A stretch of DNA of 33,688 bases, from assembly GCF_013166655.1 (NCBI RefSeq), contig NZ_JABKCA010000061.1, forward strand, positions 1-33,688, written 5' to 3'. Position 1 is the stretch's first letter. The number at the start of each line of letters is the position of its first letter. This document shows, piece by piece, positions 25,172 through 32,544 of this stretch. This DNA is from Lentimicrobium sp. L6 (lineage in GTDB: Bacteria; Bacteroidota; Bacteroidia; Bacteroidales; UBA12170). The notes beneath the pieces were generated by a model. The model did not search any database. It saw only the letters and a program-made list of their open reading frames with translations, and was not told the origin of the DNA. Made by a program: the position numbers and the translations under genes.

Positions 25172-26169
25172 TGTTTTCTTCTTTGTTTTTTTAGAAAGTA
25201 TGCCTTAATTCTCTTTTGAGCATTCTTTTCTAAATTCCTATAAAAGAACTGATAATCGTTGGCATGATAAACGCCTTTAGGAAAAAAAGATTTTCCTTCC
25301 GTATAAAAATCATCAGGGTTAGGAGTGGATACAACTAGTGCTCCTGTTGATAGGTCAATTTGAGCATTGGTATACTCAACTTGATCAGGTAGTGCTTTAT
25401 GGTTTGTATCGAAGAATACTGCTCCTAGGTTTTTACTTGACGGCGCTAGGGAATTATCAGTTGTCCACGTTAAAGGGTTCACACAAGCTGCTGTTGCCAA
25501 TAAGACAGGAGAACCTGTAGTATTTGGAGCTTGCGTATTATAAGTGATGATTACCCCATTATCTGTTTCCCCTTGAGCGATTTTGAGTTGAGGATAATTT
25601 GCTAAATCTTCTGCTGTAATTGAATATCCAATTAAATATGCCGCAATGAGTTGTTCTTGTAATTCCTGATCATTGAATAATTCTTTCATTAAATCGATGC
25701 CTAAAATGCTTCCTTGGCTATGACCAGCCAGAATAAAAGGTCTGCCGTGATTGAGGTTTTTTAGATAATACAATAGGGCTTTCTTTATTTCAGAATAGGC
25801 GATGCTATAATATTTATCATGTTCTTCTTTAGGCAAAGTAAGGCAAGCAATGCTCATCTGAGGATAATAAGGAGCAAACATATTGGCTGAGTTAAAAAAT
25901 ACGCTAGCTTGCTCTAGATATACTCCTTTAGCTTTTTCTCTCAGTTCGACATCGTTAAGTTTCATGTTATCTGGTGTAGATGAGAAATATACGGTGGGAT
26001 AGATATAAAAAACATCTGCTTGATATTGTAGTTTTTGTTCTGCTTTTACAATCCAGTTTTTGTCTTGCTCATAAACGCAAGTTTCTTGGGCATTTGAATT
26101 GTAGAGGATGGATAATAATATGCTTAGGGCGAGAATAGATTTGGATGATTTTGTAGAAAAGGATTTCAT
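25168..26169 (-). CDS. DUF3089 alpha/beta-hydrolase-like exported protein
   Basis: 333-aa protein with an N-terminal signal peptide cleaved near NSNAQ. The DUF3089 family is a lipase/esterase-like alpha/beta hydrolase group. Landmarks are ADVFYIYPTVYF (51-62), ANMFAPYYPQMSIACLTLP (95-113) and the nucleophile elbow G149HSQG153 with Ser151 in FILAGHSQGSILGIDLMKEL. Near the end, FFDTNHKALPDQVEYTNAQIDLSTGALVVSTPNPDDFY and GVYHANDYQFFYRNL contain candidate acid and histidine residues of the triad. Substrate is unknown. It is coupled by a 4-bp overlap to the downstream DUF4919 gene. Confidence 0.85.
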   Translation of the reverse strand: MKSFSTKSSKSILALSILLSILYNSNAQETCVYEQDKNWIVKAEQKLQYQADVFYIYPTVYFSSTPDNMKLNDVELREKAKGVYLEQASVFFNSANMFAPYYPQMSIACLTLPKEEHDKYYSIAYSEIKKALLYYLKNLNHGRPFILAGHSQGSILGIDLMKELFNDQELQEQLIAAYLIGYSITAEDLANYPQLKIAQGETDNGVIITYNTQAPNTTGSPVLLATAACVNPLTWTTDNSLAPSSKNLGAVFFDTNHKALPDQVEYTNAQIDLSTGALVVSTPNPDDFYTEGKSFFPKGVYHANDYQFFYRNLEKNAQKRIKAYFLKKQRRKQ

Positions 26170-26353
26170 TTTATATGCTGTTAATTGATTATAGTCAAAT
26201 TATTCTTTTGAGAACTAAATGGAAATTAATTGATTTCCCTAAAGCGCTAATACGATAAAGGTAAGAAATCTGTTAAAACAGAGGACCCTTTTGGTTTAAA
26301 AAATATAAAATTATGGTTTAAGAGAGCAATAATGAAAATTTGTTAAGTTAGAC

Positions 26354-26761
26354 TCAATTTTTTAAGTTTTGAAGCATGGTATCTAGTTCGATGCTGTTTA
26401 GTTGAAGGTTTAAATGAGCGATGATAGCTTCATTAGTGGAGCAGTATTTGTAATTGGGGTTATTAAGTCTATCTATATAAAGGTGAATAACAACTATAGT
26501 TTGAGGATATTCAACTAAATAGCCTAGCTTATAATCATGCAGCTTTTCATTATTTCGGGCTTTCATTAACTCGTCTACCAGGCTGCTTCCTCTAGGATGT
26601 GAAAGGTTTCTGATGTCGATTAGAATTTTTGAACATCCAGACCATTTAGGATGGTTTTGAATTATTTCTTGGCTATCCAAGTATTCCTGTATTGTAAATT
26701 CATCTTTATACTGTATAATTAGAAGTTGTGGGTCTTCAAAGTATTGATAATTATATTCCAT
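26354..26761 (-). CDS. STAS/SpoIIAA-like small cytoplasmic protein
   Basis: 135-aa protein without signal or membrane segment. The pattern YQYFEDPQLLIIQYKDEFTIQEYLDSQEIIQNHPKWSGCSKILIDIRNLSHPRGSSLVDELMKARN fits a strand-helix-strand SpoIIAA/STAS-like fold: a first strand, a helix preceding a central hydrophobic strand (SKILIDIRNL), then a helix. The last part, KLGYLVEYPQTIVVIHLYIDRLN, continues the sheet. A phosphorylatable serine as in anti-sigma-factor antagonists cannot be assigned with confidence. It is a single gene on its own promoter region. The fold assignment is inference from pattern only. Confidence 0.6.
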   Translation of the reverse strand: MEYNYQYFEDPQLLIIQYKDEFTIQEYLDSQEIIQNHPKWSGCSKILIDIRNLSHPRGSSLVDELMKARNNEKLHDYKLGYLVEYPQTIVVIHLYIDRLNNPNYKYCSTNEAIIAHLNLQLNSIELDTMLQNLKN

Positions 26762-26786
26762 GATGTGGGAGTTTTTATTGAGCGTT

Positions 26787-26806
26787 AAACAATTTCACAA
26801 TTGTTT
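26787..26806. repeat. hairpin in the leader of the STAS-like gene
   Basis: AAACAATT (26787-26794) and AATTGTTT (26799-26806) form a perfect 8-bp stem with a 4-nt loop, 25 bp upstream of the start codon at 26761. It is AT-rich. It could be an operator or an RNA hairpin near the translation start. Confidence 0.4.
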
Positions 26807-26853
26807 GTCTTGAGAATAAAACACAAAACAGGTAAAATATTTGATGGTTACTA

Positions 26854-26861
26854 CAAAAGTA
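26854..26861 (-). promoter_or_regulatory. candidate -7 box for the STAS-like gene
   Basis: The minus strand reads TACTTTTG, matching TAnnTTTG, 92 bp upstream of the start codon. No TTG is present at 19 nt. Confidence 0.3.
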
Positions 26862-26921
26862 ATCAAACTTATTAAAAGACTAGTTTGTAATTAGTTAATA
26901 GATTGTTATTAACAAGGCTGA

Positions 26922-27995
26922 TTAAAATGTTTCTCCAATTTTAAAATAGACTCCCCAATCACCATCGCCAATAGCGATGTCCATACCCACATTCATCTTG
27001 TTTTTTGGGAAAACCATATAGCGGAAACCCAAACCTGCACCAGGTAGTATTTTACCCTCGTCTGACTCATTGACAGCATTAAAAACCGTAGCTAAACCTG
27101 CAAAACCAACAAAGCCTAATTTCTTCCAGGGGTTTAATCTGTATTCTCCCTGTAAGGCTAACATTTGATTTCCTCTATATTTTCCTTGGGTGTATCCTCT
27201 AATATCATTTCTGCCCACCACAAATTGTTGGTTGAAGTTTAAATCGCCTATTCCAAAACCACCATAGAGGCGTAATCCAATCACATCTTTTTCATTTTTC
27301 ATGGAAATAAAATGGTTATAATCAAATTCTATCTTATCAGAAACGAATTTGTTATCTAATAAAGAAGGAAAGGTGGAGTATTTGATATTTACAATCAGAC
27401 CCTTAAGTGGATAATATACATTGTCTCTTCTGTCATAGGAAATAATTCCTCCTAAGCCATTAAAAAAGGTGGTTTCTTTGATGCCTTCACCAATATCAAA
27501 ATTAGTTTCCATTTTCATATAGGTATAATTAAAACCCAAATAAAGGCCATGAACTATTTTTCTTTGCAATTCTACCTTGAAAATATCTGCAACAGTATTG
27601 TAATCAATATATCCAGGGGATAAGGGATTATCCCAGAAGAATTGAAAATTGATATTACCTCTACCACCAAAAAGAGAAGCTCTCCATCTATCTTGATTAA
27701 AATAGAACTTATTGAAGACCATGGCAAACCAAGTCTTTTCAGTGGAATAAATTCCAATAGCACCACTTATGGAAGAAGGAGAAATAGTATCTTTCTTATT
27801 AAGCTTATACATCATCATGGGTAGGGCTCCAAAAGAGAAGCCCATGCTACGATCGTAGTTGAGATAGGGGATGGGAACAAAATTAATATTCTTTTCTGTG
27901 GAGTCTGCAACTATGATATCAGTCTGAGCCTTTGAAATTGGAATCTCAATAAGGATTAAAAGAAGAACGAGTAAACAGAGTAATTTTGAATTCAT
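26922..27995 (-). CDS. D15/BamA-superfamily outer-membrane beta-barrel without POTRA domains
   Basis: 357-aa outer-membrane protein with signal peptide ending SKAQ (residues 1-24). The rest is alternating amphipathic strands. Two signatures place it in the bacterial surface antigen (D15) family: YDRRDNVYYPLKG at 187-199 and the loop-6 motif IRGY at 265-268 in VGRNDIRGYTQGKYRG. The length leaves room for the barrel only, so no POTRA domains are present, unlike BamA or TamA. The C terminus ends in an aromatic residue (YFKIGETF), as expected of a BAM insertion signal. It is the last gene of the run lysC-lysA-aspartyl protease-D15, 43 bp after the protease gene. Substrate or role is unknown. Confidence 0.85.
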   Translation of the reverse strand: MNSKLLCLLVLLLILIEIPISKAQTDIIVADSTEKNINFVPIPYLNYDRSMGFSFGALPMMMYKLNKKDTISPSSISGAIGIYSTEKTWFAMVFNKFYFNQDRWRASLFGGRGNINFQFFWDNPLSPGYIDYNTVADIFKVELQRKIVHGLYLGFNYTYMKMETNFDIGEGIKETTFFNGLGGIISYDRRDNVYYPLKGLIVNIKYSTFPSLLDNKFVSDKIEFDYNHFISMKNEKDVIGLRLYGGFGIGDLNFNQQFVVGRNDIRGYTQGKYRGNQMLALQGEYRLNPWKKLGFVGFAGLATVFNAVNESDEGKILPGAGLGFRYMVFPKNKMNVGMDIAIGDGDWGVYFKIGETF

Positions 27996-28038
27996 TTTTG
28001 CGTTTTGGGTTCATGAAATAAAATTAAGAAAAAAAATT

Positions 28039-29244
28039 CTATTTCAAAGAATAATTATCCTTTAGCAAGGTTTTTTGATGAGTATTGCCTTCAAAATCAA
28101 TAAATTCAAGTTCTATAGTATCCTCTTTTTTGGTGTAGTGTATGTATTGACAGAAATCAGATTCTTCATTAAAACTGATTTCTCCAATTTTCAAAATCTT
28201 CATTTTAGGTTCTATTCCCGCCGCTTCAGCAGGACTTCCTTGTATAATGGTTTGGACATAAGCGCCTAGCTTCTCTGAATATCCAATGCCAAGTCCAAAT
28301 GTGTACTGATCAATCTTTTGTTCTTCTTGGGCTCGAAAATAAAGTAGCTGATCTTCCCAATCAATGGTAACTATCCAATTGGAGAATATCTTACTTCCTA
28401 AAAGTCCATTTCCACCCGATTCCAATAAAACATTTCTAAATTTCAAATTTTCATGATATAGGCTGTCCACAATGGTGATTTCATCTTTCTTTACTAAAGT
28501 CTTACCCACAATACCCGATTGTGAAAATCCAGTTTCAAAAGTGGTTTTCTCTATGAGTTCGTATTCTTTTAGTTTTTCAAAAGCACTATTAGGTATTGAT
28601 AAAGAACCATTTGAACCATAATCAACTTTGATGTGATTGATACTCTTGTCACCGATTTTTAAATCGATAAATTGACTGTATTGCTTATCTGTTTCAAATG
28701 GAATGGTAAAAGTTTCTTTATCAGCCTCCTCTATTTTTTCATTACTTAAGGTGATTTCTTCTTTTTTATAATCGATGGTCCAATTGCAAAAATGCATCAC
28801 ATTACTTCCTAAGATTCCATCAAGTTTCATACATCTTAATACTGGATTGGCATTAAAATCACCTACAAAGCTGGTTTGATTATAAAACTCAATTCCGTTT
28901 ATGGAAAGGGTATCCACATTCACATATTTTACTTTGGTTCTATTATTATCAGAATCTTTGAGGTGACCCGTACTCACTTGTTTGAAATCCAATTCTTCTT
29001 GCATTTCTTCGGAGATGCTATTAATGGCTCCAGTATCAAATAAAAAGCGATAGGTTTTTCCATTTATTTCTACGGGAATGATGATAACGCCCTTTATCAA
29101 TTCCATATTAATGGTCTCTGTAAAGTCTTGCTTTGTGATACTTCCTGATTGAAAAGTCTCCGACCAAGAAGGTGCACAGGAGTTAAGAACGGATAAACCT
29201 AAGACAATAGAAATTAAAAATGATAAAGATTGTAATGATTTCAT
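28039..29244 (-). CDS. two-lobed aspartyl protease with C-terminal PDZ domain, lipoprotein
   Basis: 401-aa lipoprotein (lipobox LNSC, Cys23). Two consecutive retropepsin-like lobes are visible. Lobe 1 has the catalytic D70-T71-G72 in YRFLFDTGAINSIS, ILGS at 144-147 and NWTIDYKKEEITL from 154. Lobe 2 repeats this as D208-Y209-G210-S in IKVDYGSNGSLSIP, LLGS at 281-284 and NWIVTIDWEDQLLYF from 289. The spacing from Asp to LGS is nearly identical (about 75 residues). Residues 315-388 form a PDZ domain (LGIGYSEKLGAYVQTIIQGSPAEAAGIEPKMKILKIG). The second lobe has Tyr in place of Thr/Ser after the Asp, so its activity is uncertain. It lies 6 bp after lysA and 43 bp before a D15 barrel gene. Confidence 0.87.
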   Translation of the reverse strand: MKSLQSLSFLISIVLGLSVLNSCAPSWSETFQSGSITKQDFTETINMELIKGVIIIPVEINGKTYRFLFDTGAINSISEEMQEELDFKQVSTGHLKDSDNNRTKVKYVNVDTLSINGIEFYNQTSFVGDFNANPVLRCMKLDGILGSNVMHFCNWTIDYKKEEITLSNEKIEEADKETFTIPFETDKQYSQFIDLKIGDKSINHIKVDYGSNGSLSIPNSAFEKLKEYELIEKTTFETGFSQSGIVGKTLVKKDEITIVDSLYHENLKFRNVLLESGGNGLLGSKIFSNWIVTIDWEDQLLYFRAQEEQKIDQYTFGLGIGYSEKLGAYVQTIIQGSPAEAAGIEPKMKILKIGEISFNEESDFCQYIHYTKKEDTIELEFIDFEGNTHQKTLLKDNYSLK

Positions 29245-29250
29245 ATGGAG

Positions 29251-30414
29251 TTATTTATTAAGATTACTTGAATAAATACTTTTAGCTTTGTCCCTAAGGT
29301 TATAAAAAGAAGATAGTACTTCTCCATAAGCTCCAGTACTTCGAATAGCCATCAGATCACCTCGTTTAGTTTTTGGCAAAACAATGGCTTTACCGAAGCA
29401 ATCAGATGATTCACAAATGGGACCGACTACATCATACTTTTCTGTTTCGGTTTCAAAAGTTGTGATATTTTCCACTTTATGATAAGCCTGATAAAGTGCA
29501 GGTCGAATGAGTTCTGTCATACCTGCATCAATAATTGCGAAGTTGGTTTTTATGCCTTTCTTAATGTAGAGTACTTTAGAAATGAGTGTTCCACACTGTG
29601 CAGTGATTGCTCTACCTAATTCAAAGTGTAATTCTTGCTTTGGGCGAAGTTCTAGCAGTTCGTGAAAGAGTTGGAAAAAGCTCTGGAAATCAGGAATGGC
29701 ATTTTCATCAGGATTCTCATAATCAATTCCCAATCCTCCTCCTACATTGATGTGGTCCACTATAATGTGATTAGAGTAAAACCATTGCTGAATCTCATTA
29801 ACCCGTAAACACAAGCTTCTAAAGGCACTTAGATCTCTGATTTGAGATCCTATGTGAAAATGCAAGCCAATTAGCTTTAAATGCTTCAAGTCTTTTAATC
29901 TTAAAATAACATCCTCTAATTCCCAACGATTGATTCCGAATTTATTTTCCTCTAAACCAGTGGTGATATAATGATGGGTCTTGGCATTTACATTTGGGTT
30001 GATTCTTAGGGCTATAGATGCAATTTTGTTTTTCTTCTCAGCCAATTCATTAATCACTTCCATTTCGGGTAAAGATTCACAATTGAAGCAAAATATATCA
30101 TGATCGAGAGCAGTATTGATCTCTGCATCCGATTTTCCAACTCCAGCAAAAGCAATTTTAGAGGAGGGGAAGTTTGTAGCAATAGCCTTTGAAACCTCAT
30201 TTCCACTCACACAATCAGCTCCAAAACCATAACTTTGTATGAGTTCTAAGATTTCATTATTGGTATTTGCTTTAAAAGCATAATGCACATGATAATTATG
30301 TTTTTGAGAAGCTTCTTTTAGGGATTCCAAGGTTTGTTTGAGCAATTCCATGTCATAATAGTAAAATGGAGTAGCTTGGTCTTTAAATAATTGTAGTTCT
30401 TGTATAGTAAACAT
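29251..30414 (-). CDS. lysA: diaminopimelate decarboxylase
   Basis: PLP-dependent fold type III enzyme that converts meso-diaminopimelate to L-lysine and CO2. With the start at 30414 it is 387 aa, beginning MFTIQELQLFKDQATPFYYYD. K48 in HYAFKANTN is the Schiff-base lysine. LHFHIGSQI, NVGGGLGIDY and ELGRAITAQCG (usually EPGR, here ELGR) contribute to cofactor binding. C-E-S-S-D in GPICESSDCFGK carries the active-site cysteine from the other subunit. The open frame extends 30 codons further upstream into lysC, but that part is out of family register. The chosen ATG is 1 bp beyond the lysC stop, an arrangement that implies translational coupling. Together with lysC it makes a lysine/DAP pathway unit. 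Confidence 0.94.
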   Translation of the reverse strand: MFTIQELQLFKDQATPFYYYDMELLKQTLESLKEASQKHNYHVHYAFKANTNNEILELIQSYGFGADCVSGNEVSKAIATNFPSSKIAFAGVGKSDAEINTALDHDIFCFNCESLPEMEVINELAEKKNKIASIALRINPNVNAKTHHYITTGLEENKFGINRWELEDVILRLKDLKHLKLIGLHFHIGSQIRDLSAFRSLCLRVNEIQQWFYSNHIIVDHINVGGGLGIDYENPDENAIPDFQSFFQLFHELLELRPKQELHFELGRAITAQCGTLISKVLYIKKGIKTNFAIIDAGMTELIRPALYQAYHKVENITTFETETEKYDVVGPICESSDCFGKAIVLPKTKRGDLMAIRSTGAYGEVLSSFYNLRDKAKSIYSSNLNK

Positions 30415-30415
30415 C

Positions 30416-31726
30416 TTAGAATAATTTTTGGTGGAGTGAGACCAATGAATCTGTTTTATGAGTAGTTTGTACCAATAGCGATACATTATGACGACTTCCA
30501 CCATAGGAAATCATACGGATAGGGATATGTCTTAGGGCATCGAAGATTCTGACGGCATATCCTTTGCTTTCAGCTATAAAATCGCCTACTACACAAATAA
30601 TACTTAGGTCGGTTTCTACTTCTACCATTCCATATTTCTCTAACTCTTTTACTATTTCTTTTATTTTTGAGATATCATCAATGGTTACGGAAACAGCTAC
30701 TTCCGAAGTGGTAATCATATCGATAGGTGTCTTGTAAGTCTCAAAAATCTCAAATACTTTTCTTAGGAAACCATAAGCCAAAAGCATTCTGCCACTTTTG
30801 ATCTTAATGGCTGTAATACCATCTTTAGCAGCTATTGATTTAATGCCCTCCCCAGTGATATTGCTGGAGATTAGAGTGCCATGAGCTTTGGGTTCCATGG
30901 TGTTTTTTAGTCGGACGGGAATATTCGCTTTCTTAGCTGGAAGTACAGACGATGGGTGTAATATTTTAGCTCCAAAATAAGCCAATTCCGCTGCTTCATC
31001 AAAGGATAAGTGGGTGAGGGCTTGTGTGTTTTCAACATATCTAGGATCGTTATTGTGCATGCCATCAATATCGGTCCAAATTTGAATCTCATCGGCACCT
31101 ATAGCAGCTCCAATTAAGGATGCTGAATAATCGCTTCCTCCTCTTTTTAGATTATCAATTTCTCCATAGGTATTTCTACAGATATATCCTTGGGTGATGA
31201 TAATATCATGATGACCATAGCTGTTTAACATCTGTTGAAGGTTTTCTTTTATATAATTCAAATCTGGTTCACCTTCTTTATTAATGCGCATGAAATCTAA
31301 AGCAGACAACAAGTGACTACCTATATTTTGTTCTTTTAAGTAGAAGTATAAAAGAGAAGTAGATAATAATTCCCCTTGGGCTAAAACGGATTTTTCTTCA
31401 AAGAGGGTAAACATATCTTCAGTAAACGAACGAAGGTGCTTAAAATGAGATTTTAATAGTTCTTGACCAATTTCATGGTATTCTTTACTAGAAAAGAGTT
31501 CTATTACATGTTTCTTGTATTGATCTTCAAGAGCAGAAATCTGTTTATTTGCCTGTTTATGGTCCTTTTTATACAAGGATTTAATAATTTCGACTAAGCT
31601 ATTAGTTGTGCCCGACATGGCAGACAAAACAATGATTTTCTTTCCAGGAATCTGAATTAAAGAAGCAAGCTCTTTTATTCGTTCTGGTGAACCTACAGAG
31701 GTTCCTCCAAATTTTAATACAATCAT
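30416..31726 (-). CDS. lysC: aspartate kinase (monofunctional)
   Basis: Phosphorylates L-aspartate, the first step toward lysine, threonine and methionine. From the ATG at 31726 the product is 436 aa, starting MIVLKFGGTSVG (the KFGGTSVG nucleotide-binding motif). LKRGGSDYSASLIGAAIGADEIQIWTDIDGM is the aspartate-binding region and the following loop. After about residue 290, two ACT domains follow (GITAIKIKSGRMLLAYGFLRKVFEIFETYKTPIDMITTSEVAVSVTID, then VEVETDLSIICVVG), the usual feedback sites. No homoserine dehydrogenase is fused. A frame extension of 17 codons upstream (from 31777) is Lys/Thr/Asn-rich and not part of the family, so the internal ATG is preferred. The leader of about 170 nt is described separately. 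Confidence 0.94.
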   Translation of the reverse strand: MIVLKFGGTSVGSPERIKELASLIQIPGKKIIVLSAMSGTTNSLVEIIKSLYKKDHKQANKQISALEDQYKKHVIELFSSKEYHEIGQELLKSHFKHLRSFTEDMFTLFEEKSVLAQGELLSTSLLYFYLKEQNIGSHLLSALDFMRINKEGEPDLNYIKENLQQMLNSYGHHDIIITQGYICRNTYGEIDNLKRGGSDYSASLIGAAIGADEIQIWTDIDGMHNNDPRYVENTQALTHLSFDEAAELAYFGAKILHPSSVLPAKKANIPVRLKNTMEPKAHGTLISSNITGEGIKSIAAKDGITAIKIKSGRMLLAYGFLRKVFEIFETYKTPIDMITTSEVAVSVTIDDISKIKEIVKELEKYGMVEVETDLSIICVVGDFIAESKGYAVRIFDALRHIPIRMISYGGSRHNVSLLVQTTHKTDSLVSLHQKLF

Positions 31727-31838
31727 GTTTATGTTGTTTTTTGTTGTTTTAGTTCTGACAGAAATCTGATTTAGCATGAAGCAAGAAGATAAATTCTCCT
31801 AAATTTAAGTTTCAGGCTTCTCAAAATAGATTTTTGAA

Positions 31839-31877
31839 TTAATGAACTTCATTATACATCAGGCCATTGTCATACAT
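31839..31877 (-). other. 12-codon upstream ORF in the lysC leader
   Basis: Inside the predicted lysC leader, an ATG at 31877 opens MYDNGLMYNEVH followed by TAA. It is directly followed by a TCAAAA/TTTTGA hairpin. It carries no run of Lys or Thr codons, so it is not a classical attenuation peptide. It may be chance; it is listed because of its position between promoter box and gene. Confidence 0.25.
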
Positions 31878-31905
31878 GTTCACTAATAATGGATAGATGA
31901 ATTTG

Positions 31906-31913
31906 CAAAGATA
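31906..31913 (-). promoter_or_regulatory. candidate -7 box for the lysC operon
   Basis: The minus strand reads TATCTTTG, a match to TAnnTTTG, with TTT instead of TTG at the right 19-nt spacing (31935-31933). It predicts a leader of about 170 nt before the lysC start codon at 31726. Confidence 0.45.
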
Positions 31914-31936
31914 ATTTTTTAAGAATTTTGAGAAAG

Positions 31937-32003
31937 AAACCGAGGTTAATATTATGTTATAATTGTCATTGTGAAACAAAAACAAGGTCTATCTCCTCGG
32001 TTT
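31937..32003 (-). terminator. possible terminator of the menD unit
   Basis: AAACCGAGG (minus strand, overlapping the last codons of the small membrane-protein gene) and CCTCGGTTT (31945-31937) form a 9-bp stem with a loop of about 49 nt. TCTTTCTC follows the right arm. The loop is long for an intrinsic terminator, so confidence is limited. Confidence 0.35.
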
Positions 32004-32513
32004 TCGTTTTTTGTTATACTTTGTGTTAACGCATGGCATATATTTAGTCATGGGAAGTTTCAGTAGTTCTGAAAGTTTTTTGATTTCTCTACTGGCTTGT
32101 TCGCGTTCTGTAATTCTTTTAATGGTAAGCCTTTCTCTATGGTTGCCATTTAATAAACAGATATCGTAATAGGTGGTGGAGCCCGTAATAGATCTTCTAT
32201 TGGACCTACTTAAAGTGGCGCTTTCCTCATGGTTTTGCATTAATGTAATATAGGAGTAGGGTTCTAGCGATTTCCATTTTCCTTGACGGATACCAAAGAA
32301 ACAATTATAATCCCGGTAAGTGTTTTCTTCAAGGTTGATTTGGACCCCACTTCTTGTAAAGGCAATAAATATTCCAGCCAAAATAAACAAAGCACCTATG
32401 TATATATTACTATATGCTCCAACAATACCAACAAATAGAAACACATAACCTGAGAAGCTAAGACTAGGAGGGAATGATTTCCCAAAGGAGTGTGTGAGAA
32501 TCTGCGACATCAT
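31989..32513 (-). CDS. small two-helix membrane protein of unknown function
   Basis: 174-aa protein with two adjacent hydrophobic segments at about residues 20-52 (LSFSGYVFLFVGIVGAY and IYIGALFILAGIFIAF). A soluble C-terminal part on one side of the membrane follows: SGVQINLEENTYRDYNCFFGIRQGKWKSLEPYSYITLMQNH, then TTYYDICLLNGNHRERLTIKRITEREQASREIKKLSELL. The strand-rich pattern with two transmembrane segments before it resembles PH-like membrane proteins, but no firm family was recognised. The tail is very basic (KYNKKRKPRR). It begins 31 bp after menD on the same strand, so it is probably co-transcribed; a role with menD is not implied. Met2 could also be the start. Confidence 0.65.
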   Translation of the reverse strand: MMSQILTHSFGKSFPPSLSFSGYVFLFVGIVGAYSNIYIGALFILAGIFIAFTRSGVQINLEENTYRDYNCFFGIRQGKWKSLEPYSYITLMQNHEESATLSRSNRRSITGSTTYYDICLLNGNHRERLTIKRITEREQASREIKKLSELLKLPMTKYMPCVNTKYNKKRKPRR

Positions 32514-32544
32514 TGGTGTTGTTTTTACACCTCAAAGATAAGCA

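Noticed and set aside
30415-30504. 30-codon N-terminal extension of lysA
   Set aside because: It overlaps the lysC 3' end in another frame. The family N terminus begins at MFTIQEL, 1 bp after the lysC stop.
31727-31777. 17-codon Lys/Thr/Asn-rich extension of lysC (could be mistaken for an attenuator peptide)
   Set aside because: It is in frame with lysC without an intervening stop and looks like A-rich leader DNA. Aspartate kinases start at MIVLKFGG.
31727-31988. Classical lysine riboswitch before lysC
   Set aside because: I could not identify the conserved multi-helix core. The leader is AT-rich with only short hairpins.
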